From Rhizobiales bacterium NRL2 (lineage in GTDB: Bacteria; Pseudomonadota; Alphaproteobacteria; Minwuiales; Minwuiaceae), in NCBI GenBank assembly GCA_001664005.1, contig CP016093.1, positions 310,001-374,000 of the forward strand: 64,000 bases of DNA. Direction: 5' to 3'. The stretch's first letter is position 1. Every line of letters begins with the position of its first letter. Of the stretch, positions 48,717 through 59,183 are shown piece after piece. Made by a program: the position numbers and the translations under genes. The notes under the pieces were generated by a model. It did no database searches. It saw only the letters and a program-made list of their open reading frames with translations, and was not told where the DNA came from.

Positions 48717-48923
48717 GATGTCCTCCCTCGCGGGCTGTGCCGGATCACCCTTCCCCGGCGGCATTGAAGCGCAATGCGGCCAGGAAGGCCAACGGCAATA
48801 GGGCGTGGCCGACATCACAGAGCGGTCATTCGGGCGGGGCCCGCCGGTCACCGCCGCCCCATTGGCAAGCGTGGCGAAAGCTGCAACGCTCGGGTTTCAA
48901 CGATCTCCGGGGAGGGACGATCC

Positions 48924-50525
48924 ATGCAGGTGCATGATCCACGCATACCGGCCTTCGAGGACTGCGTCGTGCCGGAGATGCTGAAGAAGCAGGCGGCCCG
49001 CCAGCCCGAGAAGGTCTACGCGGTCTTCGAGGACGGCGAGGAGTGGACCTATGCCGAGATGTTGTCCAGGGCGCGCCGCGCCGCCGCCGGCTTCCGGGCG
49101 CTGGGCGTCGGGCGCGGCGATCACGTGCTCTCCTGGCTGCCCAACGGGCGGGAGGCGCTGCTCACCTGGTTCGGGCTGAACATGCTGGGCGCGGTCTATG
49201 TCCCGGTGAACACCAGCTATCGCGGCGGCCTGCTGGAGCATGTCGTGGCGCTCTCCGACGCCCGGCTGATCGTCGTCCACAGCCAGCTCATGGGCCGGCT
49301 CGCCGACATCGACCGGGCGCGGCTCACCGACGCCATCGTCGTCGGCGGCGAAGCGGCGGCCATCGACGGCCTGACGGCGCATCCGGCCGAGGCCCTGCAG
49401 CCCGGGGAGGAGGCGGAGGCCGAGGAGCCGGTGACGCCCTGGGAGAGCCAGTACATCATCTTCACCTCCGGCACGACGGGGCCGTCGAAGGCGGTGCTCT
49501 CGCCCTATCTGCAGGCCTACGCCATGTCCTGCGAGAGCTATCATTTCCTGAACGCCGAGGACCGGGTGCTGGTCAACCTGCCGCTGTTCCATGTCGGCGG
49601 CACCATCTTCGTCTATGTCATGCTCCATCACGGCGGCTCGGTGCTGATCGAGGAAGGTTTCCGCACCGACGGCTTCTGGGAGACGGTGCGCCGCCACGAG
49701 GTCACCGCCACCTGCCTGGTGGGCGCCATGACCCCGTTCCTGCTCAAGCTGCCGCCATCGAACCGCGACCGCGATCACCCGATGCGGTCCATCGTGACGA
49801 TCCCGTGGAACGAGGACTCGCTGGCGCTGGGCAAGCGCTACGGCGTCGACATGTACACCGGCTTCAACATGACCGAGATCTCGTCCCCCATCGTCTCCGA
49901 AGCCAATCCGCCGGCGCTGGGCACCTGCGGCAGGTCCCGCGAGGGCGTCGAGGTGCGTGTGGTCGACGACAATGATTGCGAGGTGCCGCCCGGCGTCGTC
50001 GGCGAGCTGATCGTGCGCACCGACCGGCCCTGGGCGATGAACGCGGGCTACTACAAGAACCCGGAGGCGACGGCGAAGGCCTGGCGGAACGGCTGGTTCC
50101 ATACCGGCGACGCGTTCCGCTACGACGAGCAGGGCAACTTCTTCTTCGTCGACCGCATCAAGGACGCGATCCGCCGCCGCGGCGAGAACATCTCGTCCTT
50201 CGAGGTGGAATCGGAGGTCACCCAGTTCGCCGCCGTGCGCGAGGCCGCGGCGATCCCCGTGCCCAGCGAATTCAACGAGGACGAGGTCATGGTCGTGGTC
50301 GCGCCGTCGCCCGGCCAGACCATCGACGCCGAGGCACTGTTCCGCTTTCTGGAGCCGCGTATGGCGCACTTCATGCTGCCGCGCTTCATCCGCGTGGTCG
50401 ACGACCTGCCCAAGACGCCGACCCAGAAGGTGCAGAAGGTGAAGCTGAAGGAAGACGGCATCACCGCCGACACCTGGGACCGCGAGAAGGCTGGCATCAA
50501 GGTCAAGCGGGAAGCCATCGGCTGA
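48924..50525 (+). CDS. AMP-dependent acyl-CoA ligase (CaiC-like)
   Basis: A 533-residue ANL-superfamily ligase. ATP motif FTSGTTGPSKAV, GFNMTEISSP, hinge DRIKDAIRRRGENISSFEVE and the C-terminal catalytic Lys in PKTPTQKVQKVKL are present. It resembles carnitine/crotonobetaine or other acid-CoA ligases; the acid is unknown. ATG at 48924 has GGGGAGGGA about eight bases upstream. It is divergent from the FecR gene, with a repeat-free 207-base gap. Confidence 0.93.
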   Translation: MQVHDPRIPAFEDCVVPEMLKKQAARQPEKVYAVFEDGEEWTYAEMLSRARRAAAGFRALGVGRGDHVLSWLPNGREALLTWFGLNMLGAVYVPVNTSYRGGLLEHVVALSDARLIVVHSQLMGRLADIDRARLTDAIVVGGEAAAIDGLTAHPAEALQPGEEAEAEEPVTPWESQYIIFTSGTTGPSKAVLSPYLQAYAMSCESYHFLNAEDRVLVNLPLFHVGGTIFVYVMLHHGGSVLIEEGFRTDGFWETVRRHEVTATCLVGAMTPFLLKLPPSNRDRDHPMRSIVTIPWNEDSLALGKRYGVDMYTGFNMTEISSPIVSEANPPALGTCGRSREGVEVRVVDDNDCEVPPGVVGELIVRTDRPWAMNAGYYKNPEATAKAWRNGWFHTGDAFRYDEQGNFFFVDRIKDAIRRRGENISSFEVESEVTQFAAVREAAAIPVPSEFNEDEVMVVVAPSPGQTIDAEALFRFLEPRMAHFMLPRFIRVVDDLPKTPTQKVQKVKLKEDGITADTWDREKAGIKVKREAIG

Positions 50526-50592
50526 CCCGGTGGCGCGCCGGGGATGGCCCGGCTGGCCGGCGCTGCGCAGCTGGGCGCGCGCAAGCCGTTCT

Positions 50593-50695
50593 GTCATCCC
50601 CGACGAGCCGGAGGGGCGCTCGGGGATCGGGCGATGCCGGACTCCGGCGTTCTGCCGTGGCCGGATGCCCGCGCGCCGAAGGCGGCGGGCATGAC
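50593..50695. repeat. Intergenic palindromic repeat, family B copy 1
   Basis: GTCATCCCCGACGAGCC to CTCGGGGATCGGGCGA, CCGGACTCCGGCG, GCCCGCGCGCC, GGCGGCGGGCATGAC: inverted termini GTCAT...ATGAC. The copy at 58947-59048 has the same order in reverse. Confidence 0.82.
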
Positions 50696-50730
50696 ATCGA
50701 GAAGTGGGCCAAGCCGCTACATGCGGACGC

Positions 50731-50799
50731 ATCCCCACCCCGACCCTCCCCCTTCCCGAAGGGGGAGGGTGGCCCGCCCCGGCGGGCCGGGAGGGGGTG
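50731..50799. repeat. Intergenic palindromic repeat, family C copy 6
   Basis: CCCACCCCGACCCTCCCCCTTCCCGAAGGGGGAGGGT then CCCGCCCCGGCGGGCC and GGGAGGGGGTGA, spanning 50734-50799. It fills the gap to the 3' end of the ChaN-like gene. Confidence 0.85.
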
Positions 50800-50837
50800 A
50801 TCCTGAAATCGCGCGGCGCGGGATTGTCCGCGCTCCG

Positions 50838-51833
50838 CTACTTCTTCTTCCCGAAACTGAAGCCGGCGCAGCGGTCGGGGCTGGGGGTCAGGGCGGTGAA
50901 GATCACGAAGTCGAACTGGCGGGCGTTGTCGACATAGGCGGCGGCCGCGGTCTCGCCGGGGACGGCCTCGATCAGGCCGATGCTCACCGCGTCCGGGTTG
51001 GTGCCGAGATAGATCGGCACGCCCCGGTCGGCGCGGACATGGCCGTTGCCGGCGATCAGCACCGCGCCGTCGCCGGCGTCGGCCTGCAGCAGCGCGGCGG
51101 CCATGGCGGCGTCACGGCTGCGCTGGATGCGGTTCATCGGCGCCAGCATGCGTTCGGGCATGACACCGCAATGGCCCTCCACCAGATCGAGGTTGAGCGC
51201 GGTCTCCTCGCGCTGGCTCCAGGGCGCGAGGCGCAGCAGCCGTGCGGTCACGGGGTCGGTCAGGGCCGACAGCCCGTCGCGCATCAGCCGGCCCACGGTG
51301 GCGCGGTCGAAGTTGGCGGCGTGCTGCGGCAGGCCGGCGGCCATCGCCACCTCCGCGATGGGGCGGTAGGTTTCCCATTCGGGCCAGCCCGATTCCGCCC
51401 AGCCGACGGCGTCGCCCAGGCCGGCGGCGTCGGCGCCGGGGCGGGCCAGATAGGCCTGCAGCGCGTCTTCCCGGGTGAAGTCGATCATCTCCCAGACCAC
51501 GGCGGGCCGCCGGTCGGCGCGCACCAGCTCGGCCAGGATGCCGGCCTGCAGGCGGTGGTGATCGGGATTGTCGTGCTTCTCACCGATCAGCACGAAGCGC
51601 GTGCCGGCGATATGGCGCGCCAGCTCCGCCTCGCTGGCCTCCCGGCCTTCGCCGGGAATCCAGATGCGGCCGATCAGCGGGTGCGCGCGGCGGCCGCTCT
51701 CCTGCACGTTGAGCAGCGGCGGCAGCGCAGCTTCGGATCCGCCGCCGCGGCCGTCGCCGGCGCCCTGTTCGGCGCAGGCGGCGAGCAGCAGAAGGCCCGT
51801 CAGAAGGGCGGCGATGCGTGACAGAAGAGACAT
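50838..51833 (-). CDS. ChaN family lipoprotein
   Basis: A 331-residue protein with signal peptide and lipobox GLLLLAAC, then a ChaN-type domain: FVLIGEKHDNPDHHRLQ, VVWEMIDFTREDAL and IAGNGHVRADRGVP. ChaN-type proteins of pathogens bind haem at the outer membrane. Here haem or iron function is inferred. ATG at 51833 starts MSLLSRIAALL; the longer frame to 52112 is rejected because no signal peptide would result. Confidence 0.88.
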   Translation of the reverse strand: MSLLSRIAALLTGLLLLAACAEQGAGDGRGGGSEAALPPLLNVQESGRRAHPLIGRIWIPGEGREASEAELARHIAGTRFVLIGEKHDNPDHHRLQAGILAELVRADRRPAVVWEMIDFTREDALQAYLARPGADAAGLGDAVGWAESGWPEWETYRPIAEVAMAAGLPQHAANFDRATVGRLMRDGLSALTDPVTARLLRLAPWSQREETALNLDLVEGHCGVMPERMLAPMNRIQRSRDAAMAAALLQADAGDGAVLIAGNGHVRADRGVPIYLGTNPDAVSIGLIEAVPGETAAAAYVDNARQFDFVIFTALTPSPDRCAGFSFGKKK

Positions 51834-51933
51834 CGGACTCCAATTGGGTTCCCGCGCGGATTCGCCAAGGCGCGCCCGTGGCGCCTTGCAGTGTGCCGGC
51901 GCCGCGGTCAACGGCTCCGGCCGGACGCCGCCG

Positions 51934-52122
51934 TCATTCCTTCGGCATCTTGATGATGCAGTTCTTCGTGAACTCGGCGGTTTCGTTGAGCGTCCACTCG
52001 CCCTTCGGCTTCTCCTCCATTCCGGCGCACCATTCGTCGCTGCCGACCTCGGGTTCGCAGGCCGCCACGAGCGCCAGAAGCGCCGCCGCGGCGCCCCATT
52101 TCGCCAGATCATTCGCCCTCAT
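51934..52122 (-). CDS. DUF3012 domain-containing lipoprotein
   Basis: A 62-residue protein with signal peptide, lipobox ALVAAC (Cys near residue 21), and the DUF3012 pattern CEPEVGSDEWCAGMEEKPKG, then WTLNETAEFTKNCI. The fixed Cys pair suggests a disulfide. Function is unknown. GGAGGTG is about eight bases before the ATG. Its start overlaps the upstream MFS gene by 14 bases, so it is co-transcribed with it. Confidence 0.88.
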   Translation of the reverse strand: MRANDLAKWGAAAALLALVAACEPEVGSDEWCAGMEEKPKGEWTLNETAEFTKNCIIKMPKE

Positions 52123-53431
52123 CGTGTTGCACCTCCTCAAGGCCGATCGCGACCACCGAGGCCGCGACGCACATTGCCGCGAACAGGGCCAGCACCGCCG
52201 CCTCGCCAAAGGCCGAGGCGAGGAAGCCGACGCCCGCGCCCGCCAGCAATAGCACGCCGATGATGGTATTGGAGAGAGCCGTGTAGGCCGCGCGGCTGTC
52301 GCGGCCGGCCATGTCGGTCAGATGCGTCGCCCGCGCCAGCCGCACGCCCTGATAGGCGAGCTGCAGCACGAACAGCAGCGCCGGCAGCACCCAGCCGGAC
52401 TTGTCGATCTCCCCGCCGGTGCGGTCGAGGAGCACCGCGAGCACGAAGGCCAGGGCCGCCAGCAGTCCGGCGGCGATCAGCACCTTGCGGCTGGAGCGGT
52501 CCGAGGCGCGGCCCCAGACATAGCCACCCAGGATCGCCGCGGCCGAGGAGGCGATCAGGAACAGGCCGAGGCCGCCCAGGCCGCCGGATTCCTCGGCCGC
52601 ACCGGCCAGCGCCAGCAGATAGGGCGGCGCCAGCGCCGTGGCGATCAGCAGCGCCCGGACGACGATGAATCGCACCAGCTGCCCGTCCGTGCGCAGCAGG
52701 CCGAACTGCTCGATCGCCACCCGGAAGGGATTGCCGCCGCCCTCGGTCGCCCCGGGCTCTTCCTTCAGGGTCGTGAAGACGCCGGCGGCGGCGATCCACA
52801 GCCCGCCGGCGACGAAAAGCACCACGGCGATGATCTCGGCCGTCTTCGGCAGTATGCCCGCGCCCAGCAGCAGCCCGAAGGCCAGCACCCCGGCGGAGGC
52901 GAGGCTGCCGGCCGTGCCGGTTGCGGTGCCGCGCGTCGACTTGGAGACCGTCTTGCCCAGCACGTCCTTGTAGCTCACCGAGCAGGCGCTGCGGGCGAGG
53001 GCGAAGACCGTGAGCAGGCCGACGATGGCCCAGCCCGCGGCAGCGCCCTCCAGCGTCAGCGCCGCCAGGCCGATGCCGATCACCGCGCCGCCCTGGACCA
53101 GCGAGCCGCCGGCCCAGACCCACTTGCGTTGCGGCAGGGACCGGATTTTCGCCGAAACGAACAGCTGCGGCAGCAGGGCGCCCGCCTCCCGGATCGGCAC
53201 CAGGAAGCCGATCAGATAGACCGGCGCACCCAGCGCGCCCATCAGCCAGGCCAGCACCAGCTTCGGATCGATCAGCCCGTCGCCCAGCTTGGTCGCCGCC
53301 AGGCTGATGACGTGGCGCATGAAGTTCTCGGGCTGCGCGTTGCAGGCGCTTTCGGGGATGTCGCGGCAGACCCGGCCCTCGTCCTCCGACGTCAGGACCG
53401 CGTAGGCGCGCTGGACGGCGGTTTCGGCCAT
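52109..53431 (-). CDS. MFS transporter
   Basis: A 440-residue membrane protein with about twelve hydrophobic segments; SLVQGGAVIGIGLAALTLEGA and FGLLLGAGILPKTAEIIAVVLFV are examples. A soluble N-terminal stretch of roughly 35 residues precedes the first segment, and the middle loop is long (TLKEEPGATEGGGNPFRV). Substrate unknown. It starts only seven bases after the EncFtn-like gene stop and overlaps the DUF3012 gene, so the three form one transcript. Confidence 0.9.
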   Translation of the reverse strand: MAETAVQRAYAVLTSEDEGRVCRDIPESACNAQPENFMRHVISLAATKLGDGLIDPKLVLAWLMGALGAPVYLIGFLVPIREAGALLPQLFVSAKIRSLPQRKWVWAGGSLVQGGAVIGIGLAALTLEGAAAGWAIVGLLTVFALARSACSVSYKDVLGKTVSKSTRGTATGTAGSLASAGVLAFGLLLGAGILPKTAEIIAVVLFVAGGLWIAAAGVFTTLKEEPGATEGGGNPFRVAIEQFGLLRTDGQLVRFIVVRALLIATALAPPYLLALAGAAEESGGLGGLGLFLIASSAAAILGGYVWGRASDRSSRKVLIAAGLLAALAFVLAVLLDRTGGEIDKSGWVLPALLFVLQLAYQGVRLARATHLTDMAGRDSRAAYTALSNTIIGVLLLAGAGVGFLASAFGEAAVLALFAAMCVAASVVAIGLEEVQHDEGE

Positions 53432-53438
53432 GACCGGT

Positions 53439-53726
53439 TCAGTGATCCGAGATTTCGCCGTCCTTGAACAGGAATTCCCGCAGATGGGCGTCGAAATCCT
53501 TGGAGTTGCGGCGGATCCACTCGATGACCATGGCGGCGTGCTCCATCTCCTCGCGCATGTTGTGGAGCAGGATCTCCTTAAGCGCCTCGTCCTCGCAATC
53601 GTCGGCGCGCTGGCGGTACCAGTCGACCGCCTCCATCTCCTCCATCAGGGAGACGATGGCGTGGTGCATGTGCAGGGTCTCTTTCGACAGGCGCTCGCGC
53701 GGTGCGTGCAGGTTCTCGCTCGACAT
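53439..53726 (-). CDS. Encapsulated-ferritin-like (EncFtn family) protein
   Basis: A 95-residue two-helix ferritin-like protein. The pattern LMEEMEAVDWY and NMREEMEHAAM gives Glu30, Trp36, Tyr37, Glu60 and His63, matching the EncFtn ferroxidase residues of Rhodospirillum rubrum with a two-residue offset. EncFtn forms a ring that oxidises ferrous iron and delivers it into an encapsulin shell. Here the protein stops at DGEISDH with no C-terminal encapsulin-targeting peptide, and no encapsulin gene is in the window. GGGAGGG precedes the ATG. It heads a transcript with the MFS and DUF3012 genes. Confidence 0.87.
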   Translation of the reverse strand: MSSENLHAPRERLSKETLHMHHAIVSLMEEMEAVDWYRQRADDCEDEALKEILLHNMREEMEHAAMVIEWIRRNSKDFDAHLREFLFKDGEISDH

Positions 53727-53851
53727 GAATTCCCTCCCGGTCGGTGGCGCGGGCCGCCGCCCCTCGCGTGACCCGGTACGGAGTGTCGCCCAATCCGGAT
53801 CGCCGGACTCTGGCGCACAATGGCGCACCTCGGTACCCGGCGGGCCTGCGC

Positions 53852-54868
53852 TCAGGCGGGCCGGGCCATCAGGGTCAGGATCTCGAACAGCATCTGGCCG
53901 CCCGTCAGCGCGGTATTGGTGGACGGGTCGTATTGCGGCGCGATCTCGACCACGTCGCCGCCGACGATGTCGAGCCCGTCCAGGCCGCGCAGGATCGCCT
54001 GGGCCTCGCGCGGGGTCAGGCCGCCGACCTCCGGCGTGCCGGTGCCCGGCGCGTAGACCGGATCGAGCCCGTCGACGTCGAAGCTGACATAGACCGGGCC
54101 GCCGCCGACCACCTCGCGCGCCTTCTCGATCACCGCCGCCGGTCCCATCTCGGCGACGTCCTCGATGTGCAGCACGGTCATGCCGGCGTCGCAGGAGAAT
54201 TCCCAGATGATCTCCGAGGAGCCGCGGATGCCGATCTGGATCGTGCGCTCGGGGTCCAGCACGCCCGCCAGCACCGCCTGACGGAACGGTCCGCCGTGAT
54301 GGAACTTGGAATAGTCGTACTCGCCGCCGGTGTCGCAATGGGCGTCGATATGGACCATGCCGAGCGGCCGGCCGTCCCCCAGCGCCTTCATGATCGGATA
54401 GGTGATGGAGTGGTCGCCGCCCACCGAGAGCGGCCGCACGCCTGCCTCGCGGACCTTGCGGTAATGCGCCTCGATGTCCTCGATGCACATCTCCAGGCTG
54501 AAGCGGCTGCGGAAGTCGACATCGCCGGTGTCGGCCACCTTCGCCTCGGCGAAGGGCGCGCGGCGCAGCACGTGGTGATAGGGGCCGATCCGTTCGATGT
54601 CGCGCACCGCCCGCGGGCCGAAGCGTGCGCCGGGGCGGTTGGTGACGCCGAGATCCATGGGGACGCCGATGAGGGCGATGTCGAGGCCGTCCAGGCTGCC
54701 GGCGATCGGCGCGTCCAGCAGGGTCGGGATGCCCGCATAGGGCGGCTTGCGCCGCTGCGGATCGGCGAAGACGATCTCAGCCGCCCGCCTCAGTTCCGGA
54801 TCGAAGATGTCGCCGCCCCTGGCGTCGGCGTATTTCGCCCTGAGCCTTTCGAGATTGTCGCGATCCAT
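53852..54868 (-). CDS. speB: Agmatinase / ureohydrolase family protein
   Basis: A 338-residue binuclear manganese hydrolase. Metal ligands lie in GGDHSITYP, HIDAHCDTG and SFDVDGLDP. The family includes agmatinase (agmatine to putrescine and urea), guanidinobutyrase and related enzymes; the substrate cannot be fixed from sequence alone, so the symbol is provisional. It is transcribed toward the EncFtn-like gene with a 125-base gap. Confidence 0.9.
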   Translation of the reverse strand: MDRDNLERLRAKYADARGGDIFDPELRRAAEIVFADPQRRKPPYAGIPTLLDAPIAGSLDGLDIALIGVPMDLGVTNRPGARFGPRAVRDIERIGPYHHVLRRAPFAEAKVADTGDVDFRSRFSLEMCIEDIEAHYRKVREAGVRPLSVGGDHSITYPIMKALGDGRPLGMVHIDAHCDTGGEYDYSKFHHGGPFRQAVLAGVLDPERTIQIGIRGSSEIIWEFSCDAGMTVLHIEDVAEMGPAAVIEKAREVVGGGPVYVSFDVDGLDPVYAPGTGTPEVGGLTPREAQAILRGLDGLDIVGGDVVEIAPQYDPSTNTALTGGQMLFEILTLMARPA

Positions 54869-54975
54869 GGGGCACCTCTCCTTCGCGTGCGCCGCCCGAG
54901 CCTAGCGTCCCCGGCGCCGCCCGGCCATCATCGAGGTCCTTTCCGTCCGATCCGAAATCGGCGAAGTTTGTCGTC

Positions 54976-55497
54976 ATGCCTGGCTTTGCGGAGAGACCGG
55001 ACGACTTCAGGATTCTCGACGATCACGACGAGTCCGTAACCGACCCCATACTCATACAGGGCCGCGAATGGTGGGAAAGCGCCCGCGGCGGGCGCGCCAT
55101 GCCGGGCCGCAAGAACTTCGATCCCGTCGAGGCGCCGCCGGAAATGCTGCCGCACATCCTGCTGGCCGATGTGGTGTGGACGCCCCGGCTGCGTTTCCGC
55201 TACCGGTTGATCGGAACCCATATCACCCAGGCGATGGACCGGGATGCGACAGGGCGCTGGTTCGACGAGTTGTACAATGAATACGAGTACGAGGGCGTCA
55301 CCGCCGGCATCATGCGGGCCATCGAGACGAGGCGGCCCGTGAGCACGCTCGCCAGGGCGCCGGCGGACGAACGCTCCTTCCTCCAGATCGAGGCCGTGGA
55401 CATGCCGCTCGCCGCGAACGGCTGGGACGTCGACATGATCATGACGTTGTGCAGCATCCGCAATCCCAGATTGAATCAGCAGTCCGGTTCCATATGA
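54976..55497 (+). CDS. PAS_5 (PF07310) domain protein 1 of 4
   Basis: A 173-residue single PAS domain of the PF07310 type: FDPVEAPPEMLPHILLADV, FRYRLIGTHITQAM, DATGRWFDELY and an EAVDMPLAANGWDVDMI end. The family is common in Rhodospirillales and often carries no output domain, as here. Ligand and role are unknown. First of four tandem paralogues; more diverged than the other three. Confidence 0.88.
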   Translation: MPGFAERPDDFRILDDHDESVTDPILIQGREWWESARGGRAMPGRKNFDPVEAPPEMLPHILLADVVWTPRLRFRYRLIGTHITQAMDRDATGRWFDELYNEYEYEGVTAGIMRAIETRRPVSTLARAPADERSFLQIEAVDMPLAANGWDVDMIMTLCSIRNPRLNQQSGSI

Positions 55498-55608
55498 CCG
55501 GTTGCGGAATGGTGCCCCGGAATCCCACCGCCCACCGTGCCGCCATTGACGGCGAGGTCGCTTTGGCGGATTCATGGAACAGGGGGCCGTCTGCCTTCCG
55601 GGGGTAGC

Positions 55609-56133
55609 ATGAACAGTTTCATCGATAGCCGCACCGGCGCGTTCCGGATCGTGGCGGTCGAGGAGTCCGAAGTCGAGAGTCCGCTGCTGCTGGAGGCGCG
55701 CGCCCTGTGGGACCGCCTGCGCGGCGACCGGCCGATGCCGTCCCGGCGGGACTTCGATCCCGTGGAGGCCCCGCGGCGGCTGCTGCCGCACATGATGCTG
55801 GTCGACGTCGCCTACGGCCAGACCCCGTCGCCGCGTTTCCGCTGGCGGCTGCTCGGCACCCATGTCACCACGGCCATGGGCCGGGATTCGAGCGGGCGCT
55901 GGTTCGACGAGATCTACCACGAACGCGAGATGGAACTGGTCGTCGGCGGCATGCGGACTGCGATCGAGACGCGCCGGCCCTGTTTCACGCGCGCCCGCGC
56001 GCCCAGCGAGGAACGCTCCTTTCTGCTGGTGGAGGCGGTCGACATGCCGCTGTCGTCCGACGGCGAGCGCGTCGACATGATCCTGGGCGCCTGCCATTTC
56101 TACAGCCCCGCACCCGACGGGCAGCAGTCATGA
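55609..56133 (+). CDS. PAS_5 (PF07310) domain protein 2 of 4
   Basis: A 174-residue paralogue: FDPVEAPRRLLPHMMLVDV, FRWRLLGTHVTTAM, DSSGRWFDEIY and EAVDMPLSSDGERVDM. Single PAS domain, no membrane segment or output domain. GGGGG lies five bases before the ATG. It overlaps the next gene in ATGA. Confidence 0.88.
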   Translation: MNSFIDSRTGAFRIVAVEESEVESPLLLEARALWDRLRGDRPMPSRRDFDPVEAPRRLLPHMMLVDVAYGQTPSPRFRWRLLGTHVTTAMGRDSSGRWFDEIYHEREMELVVGGMRTAIETRRPCFTRARAPSEERSFLLVEAVDMPLSSDGERVDMILGACHFYSPAPDGQQS

Positions 56134-56642
56134 GCGGCCCCGAACCGATGCCGCTGCCGGCGGTCTTCCGGGTGGAACTGGACCCGGAGTTGGCGGTCGT
56201 GAGCCCGGTCCTGGCCGAGGCCCTGCGGCTCTGGGAGGCGCTGCGCGGACCGCGGCAGATGCCGGCGCGCCGCGACTTCGATCCGGCGGAGACGCCGCGC
56301 GCCCTGCTGCCCCACATCCTGCTGATCGACGTCGACGCCGGGGAGGGGGCGGAGTCGCGTTTCCGCTGGCGGCTGATCGGCACCCATGTGACGACCATGC
56401 TGGGCCGCGACATGACCGGGCGCTGGTTCGACGAGATCTACGACGCGGGGACGCTGACATCCATCACCACCGGCCCGCGCTGGGTGCTGGCCAACCGCCG
56501 CCCCGTACGCACCGTGGGCCAGGCGCCGGTTGACGAACGCAGCTATCTGCGCTCGGAAAACCTCCACATGCCGCTTTCCGACGACGGCCGGCGCGTCGAC
56601 AAGATTCTGGTCGCCACCGACCTCCGGTCCATCAGGTTATGA
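56130..56642 (+). CDS. PAS_5 (PF07310) domain protein 3 of 4
   Basis: A 170-residue paralogue: FDPAETPRALLPHILLIDV, FRWRLIGTHVTTML, DMTGRWFDEIY and SENLHMPLSDDGRRVDKI. It starts in the stop codon of copy 2 and is followed after ten bases by copy 4, so the array is one transcript. Confidence 0.88.
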   Translation: MSGPEPMPLPAVFRVELDPELAVVSPVLAEALRLWEALRGPRQMPARRDFDPAETPRALLPHILLIDVDAGEGAESRFRWRLIGTHVTTMLGRDMTGRWFDEIYDAGTLTSITTGPRWVLANRRPVRTVGQAPVDERSYLRSENLHMPLSDDGRRVDKILVATDLRSIRL

Positions 56643-56652
56643 CGAGGATCCG

Positions 56653-57153
56653 ATGACTCCCGCTCCAGACCGCCATTTCCCGAACTGGTTCCGGATGGAG
56701 CTCGCGCCTGTCGACGATATCCGCAGCGACGCGCTCCGGGCCGGTCTGGCCGCCTGGCGCAACGCCCGCGGGGAACGCGAGATGCCGGCGCGCCGCGATC
56801 TGGACCCCACGGCGATGCCGGGATTCCTGTTGCGGCATCTGCTGCTGATCGACGTGAAGCATGCGCCGCGTCTTCGCCTGCGCTGGCGGCTGATCGGCAC
56901 TCATGTCACCGAGATGATGGGCCGCGACTCGACCGGGCGGTACTGGGACGAACTCTACCCGCCGGAGATCGCCGATATCCTGGCGACCGGCCCCGCCGCC
57001 GCGATGCGGACGCGCGGACCGGTGCGCACCCTCGGCGTCGCCCCCGCCGGCGACCGCAGCTATCTGCGCTCCGAGAACCTGGACATGCCGCTGTCCTCGG
57101 ACGGCGAGACGGTCGACATGATCATGGTGGTCAGCGATTTCGGCCGGCGCTGA
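56653..57153 (+). CDS. PAS_5 (PF07310) domain protein 4 of 4
   Basis: A 166-residue paralogue: LDPTAMPGFLLRHLLLIDV, LRWRLIGTHVTEMM, DSTGRYWDELY and SENLDMPLSSDGETVDM. The usual FDP is LDP and RWFDE is RYWDE, so it is somewhat diverged. No output domain. It ends before the ABC-F gene with an 89-base gap. Confidence 0.88.
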   Translation: MTPAPDRHFPNWFRMELAPVDDIRSDALRAGLAAWRNARGEREMPARRDLDPTAMPGFLLRHLLLIDVKHAPRLRLRWRLIGTHVTEMMGRDSTGRYWDELYPPEIADILATGPAAAMRTRGPVRTLGVAPAGDRSYLRSENLDMPLSSDGETVDMIMVVSDFGRR

Positions 57154-57242
57154 GCGCGCCGATTGCCCCGCCCCGGCCCTTCCGTTAAAACGCGGCCTTC
57201 CGAATTCCCGAAAACTTCCGACGAAGGACGACGAGAGCGCGA

Positions 57243-58922
<1,680 letters not shown>

Positions 58923-58946
58923 ACCGGTCGGCGCGCGGAAGCCCCT

Positions 58947-59048
58947 GTCATGCCCGCCGCCGCAGGCGCGCGGGCATCGGGCGGCGGAAGGATGCCGGCG
59001 TCCGGTTTCGCCCGATCCCCGAGTGGCGCTGGCGCCATCGGGGATGAC
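58947..59048. repeat. Intergenic palindromic repeat, family B copy 2 (reverse orientation)
   Basis: GTCATGCCCGCCGCC, GCGCGCGGGCATCGGGCGGCGG, CCGGCGTCCGG, CGATCCCCGAG, ATCGGGGATGAC: the reverse of the copy at 50593-50695. Confidence 0.82.
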
Positions 59049-59068
59049 ATCTTCCGGTGGGCGACCGA

Positions 59069-59140
59069 TCCCCCACCCTGTCCCTCCCCCTTGGCCAAGG
59101 GGGAGGGGTGGATCTGCGCAAGCGGAACCGGGAGGGGGGA
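59069..59140. repeat. Intergenic palindromic repeat, family C copy 7
   Basis: CCCCCACCCTGTCCCTCCCCCTTGGCCAAGGGGGAGGGG then a short spacer and CCGGGAGGGGGGA at the end, positions 59071-59140. Confidence 0.85.
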
Positions 59141-59183
59141 TGGCGGATGACGCCGGCCGGGGACGCGTGTAATCAGGCCCGCG

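Noticed and set aside
53439-53726. An encapsulin gene expected next to EncFtn
   Set aside because: Neither neighbour (MFS transporter, ureohydrolase) nor any other frame shows an HK97-like shell protein.
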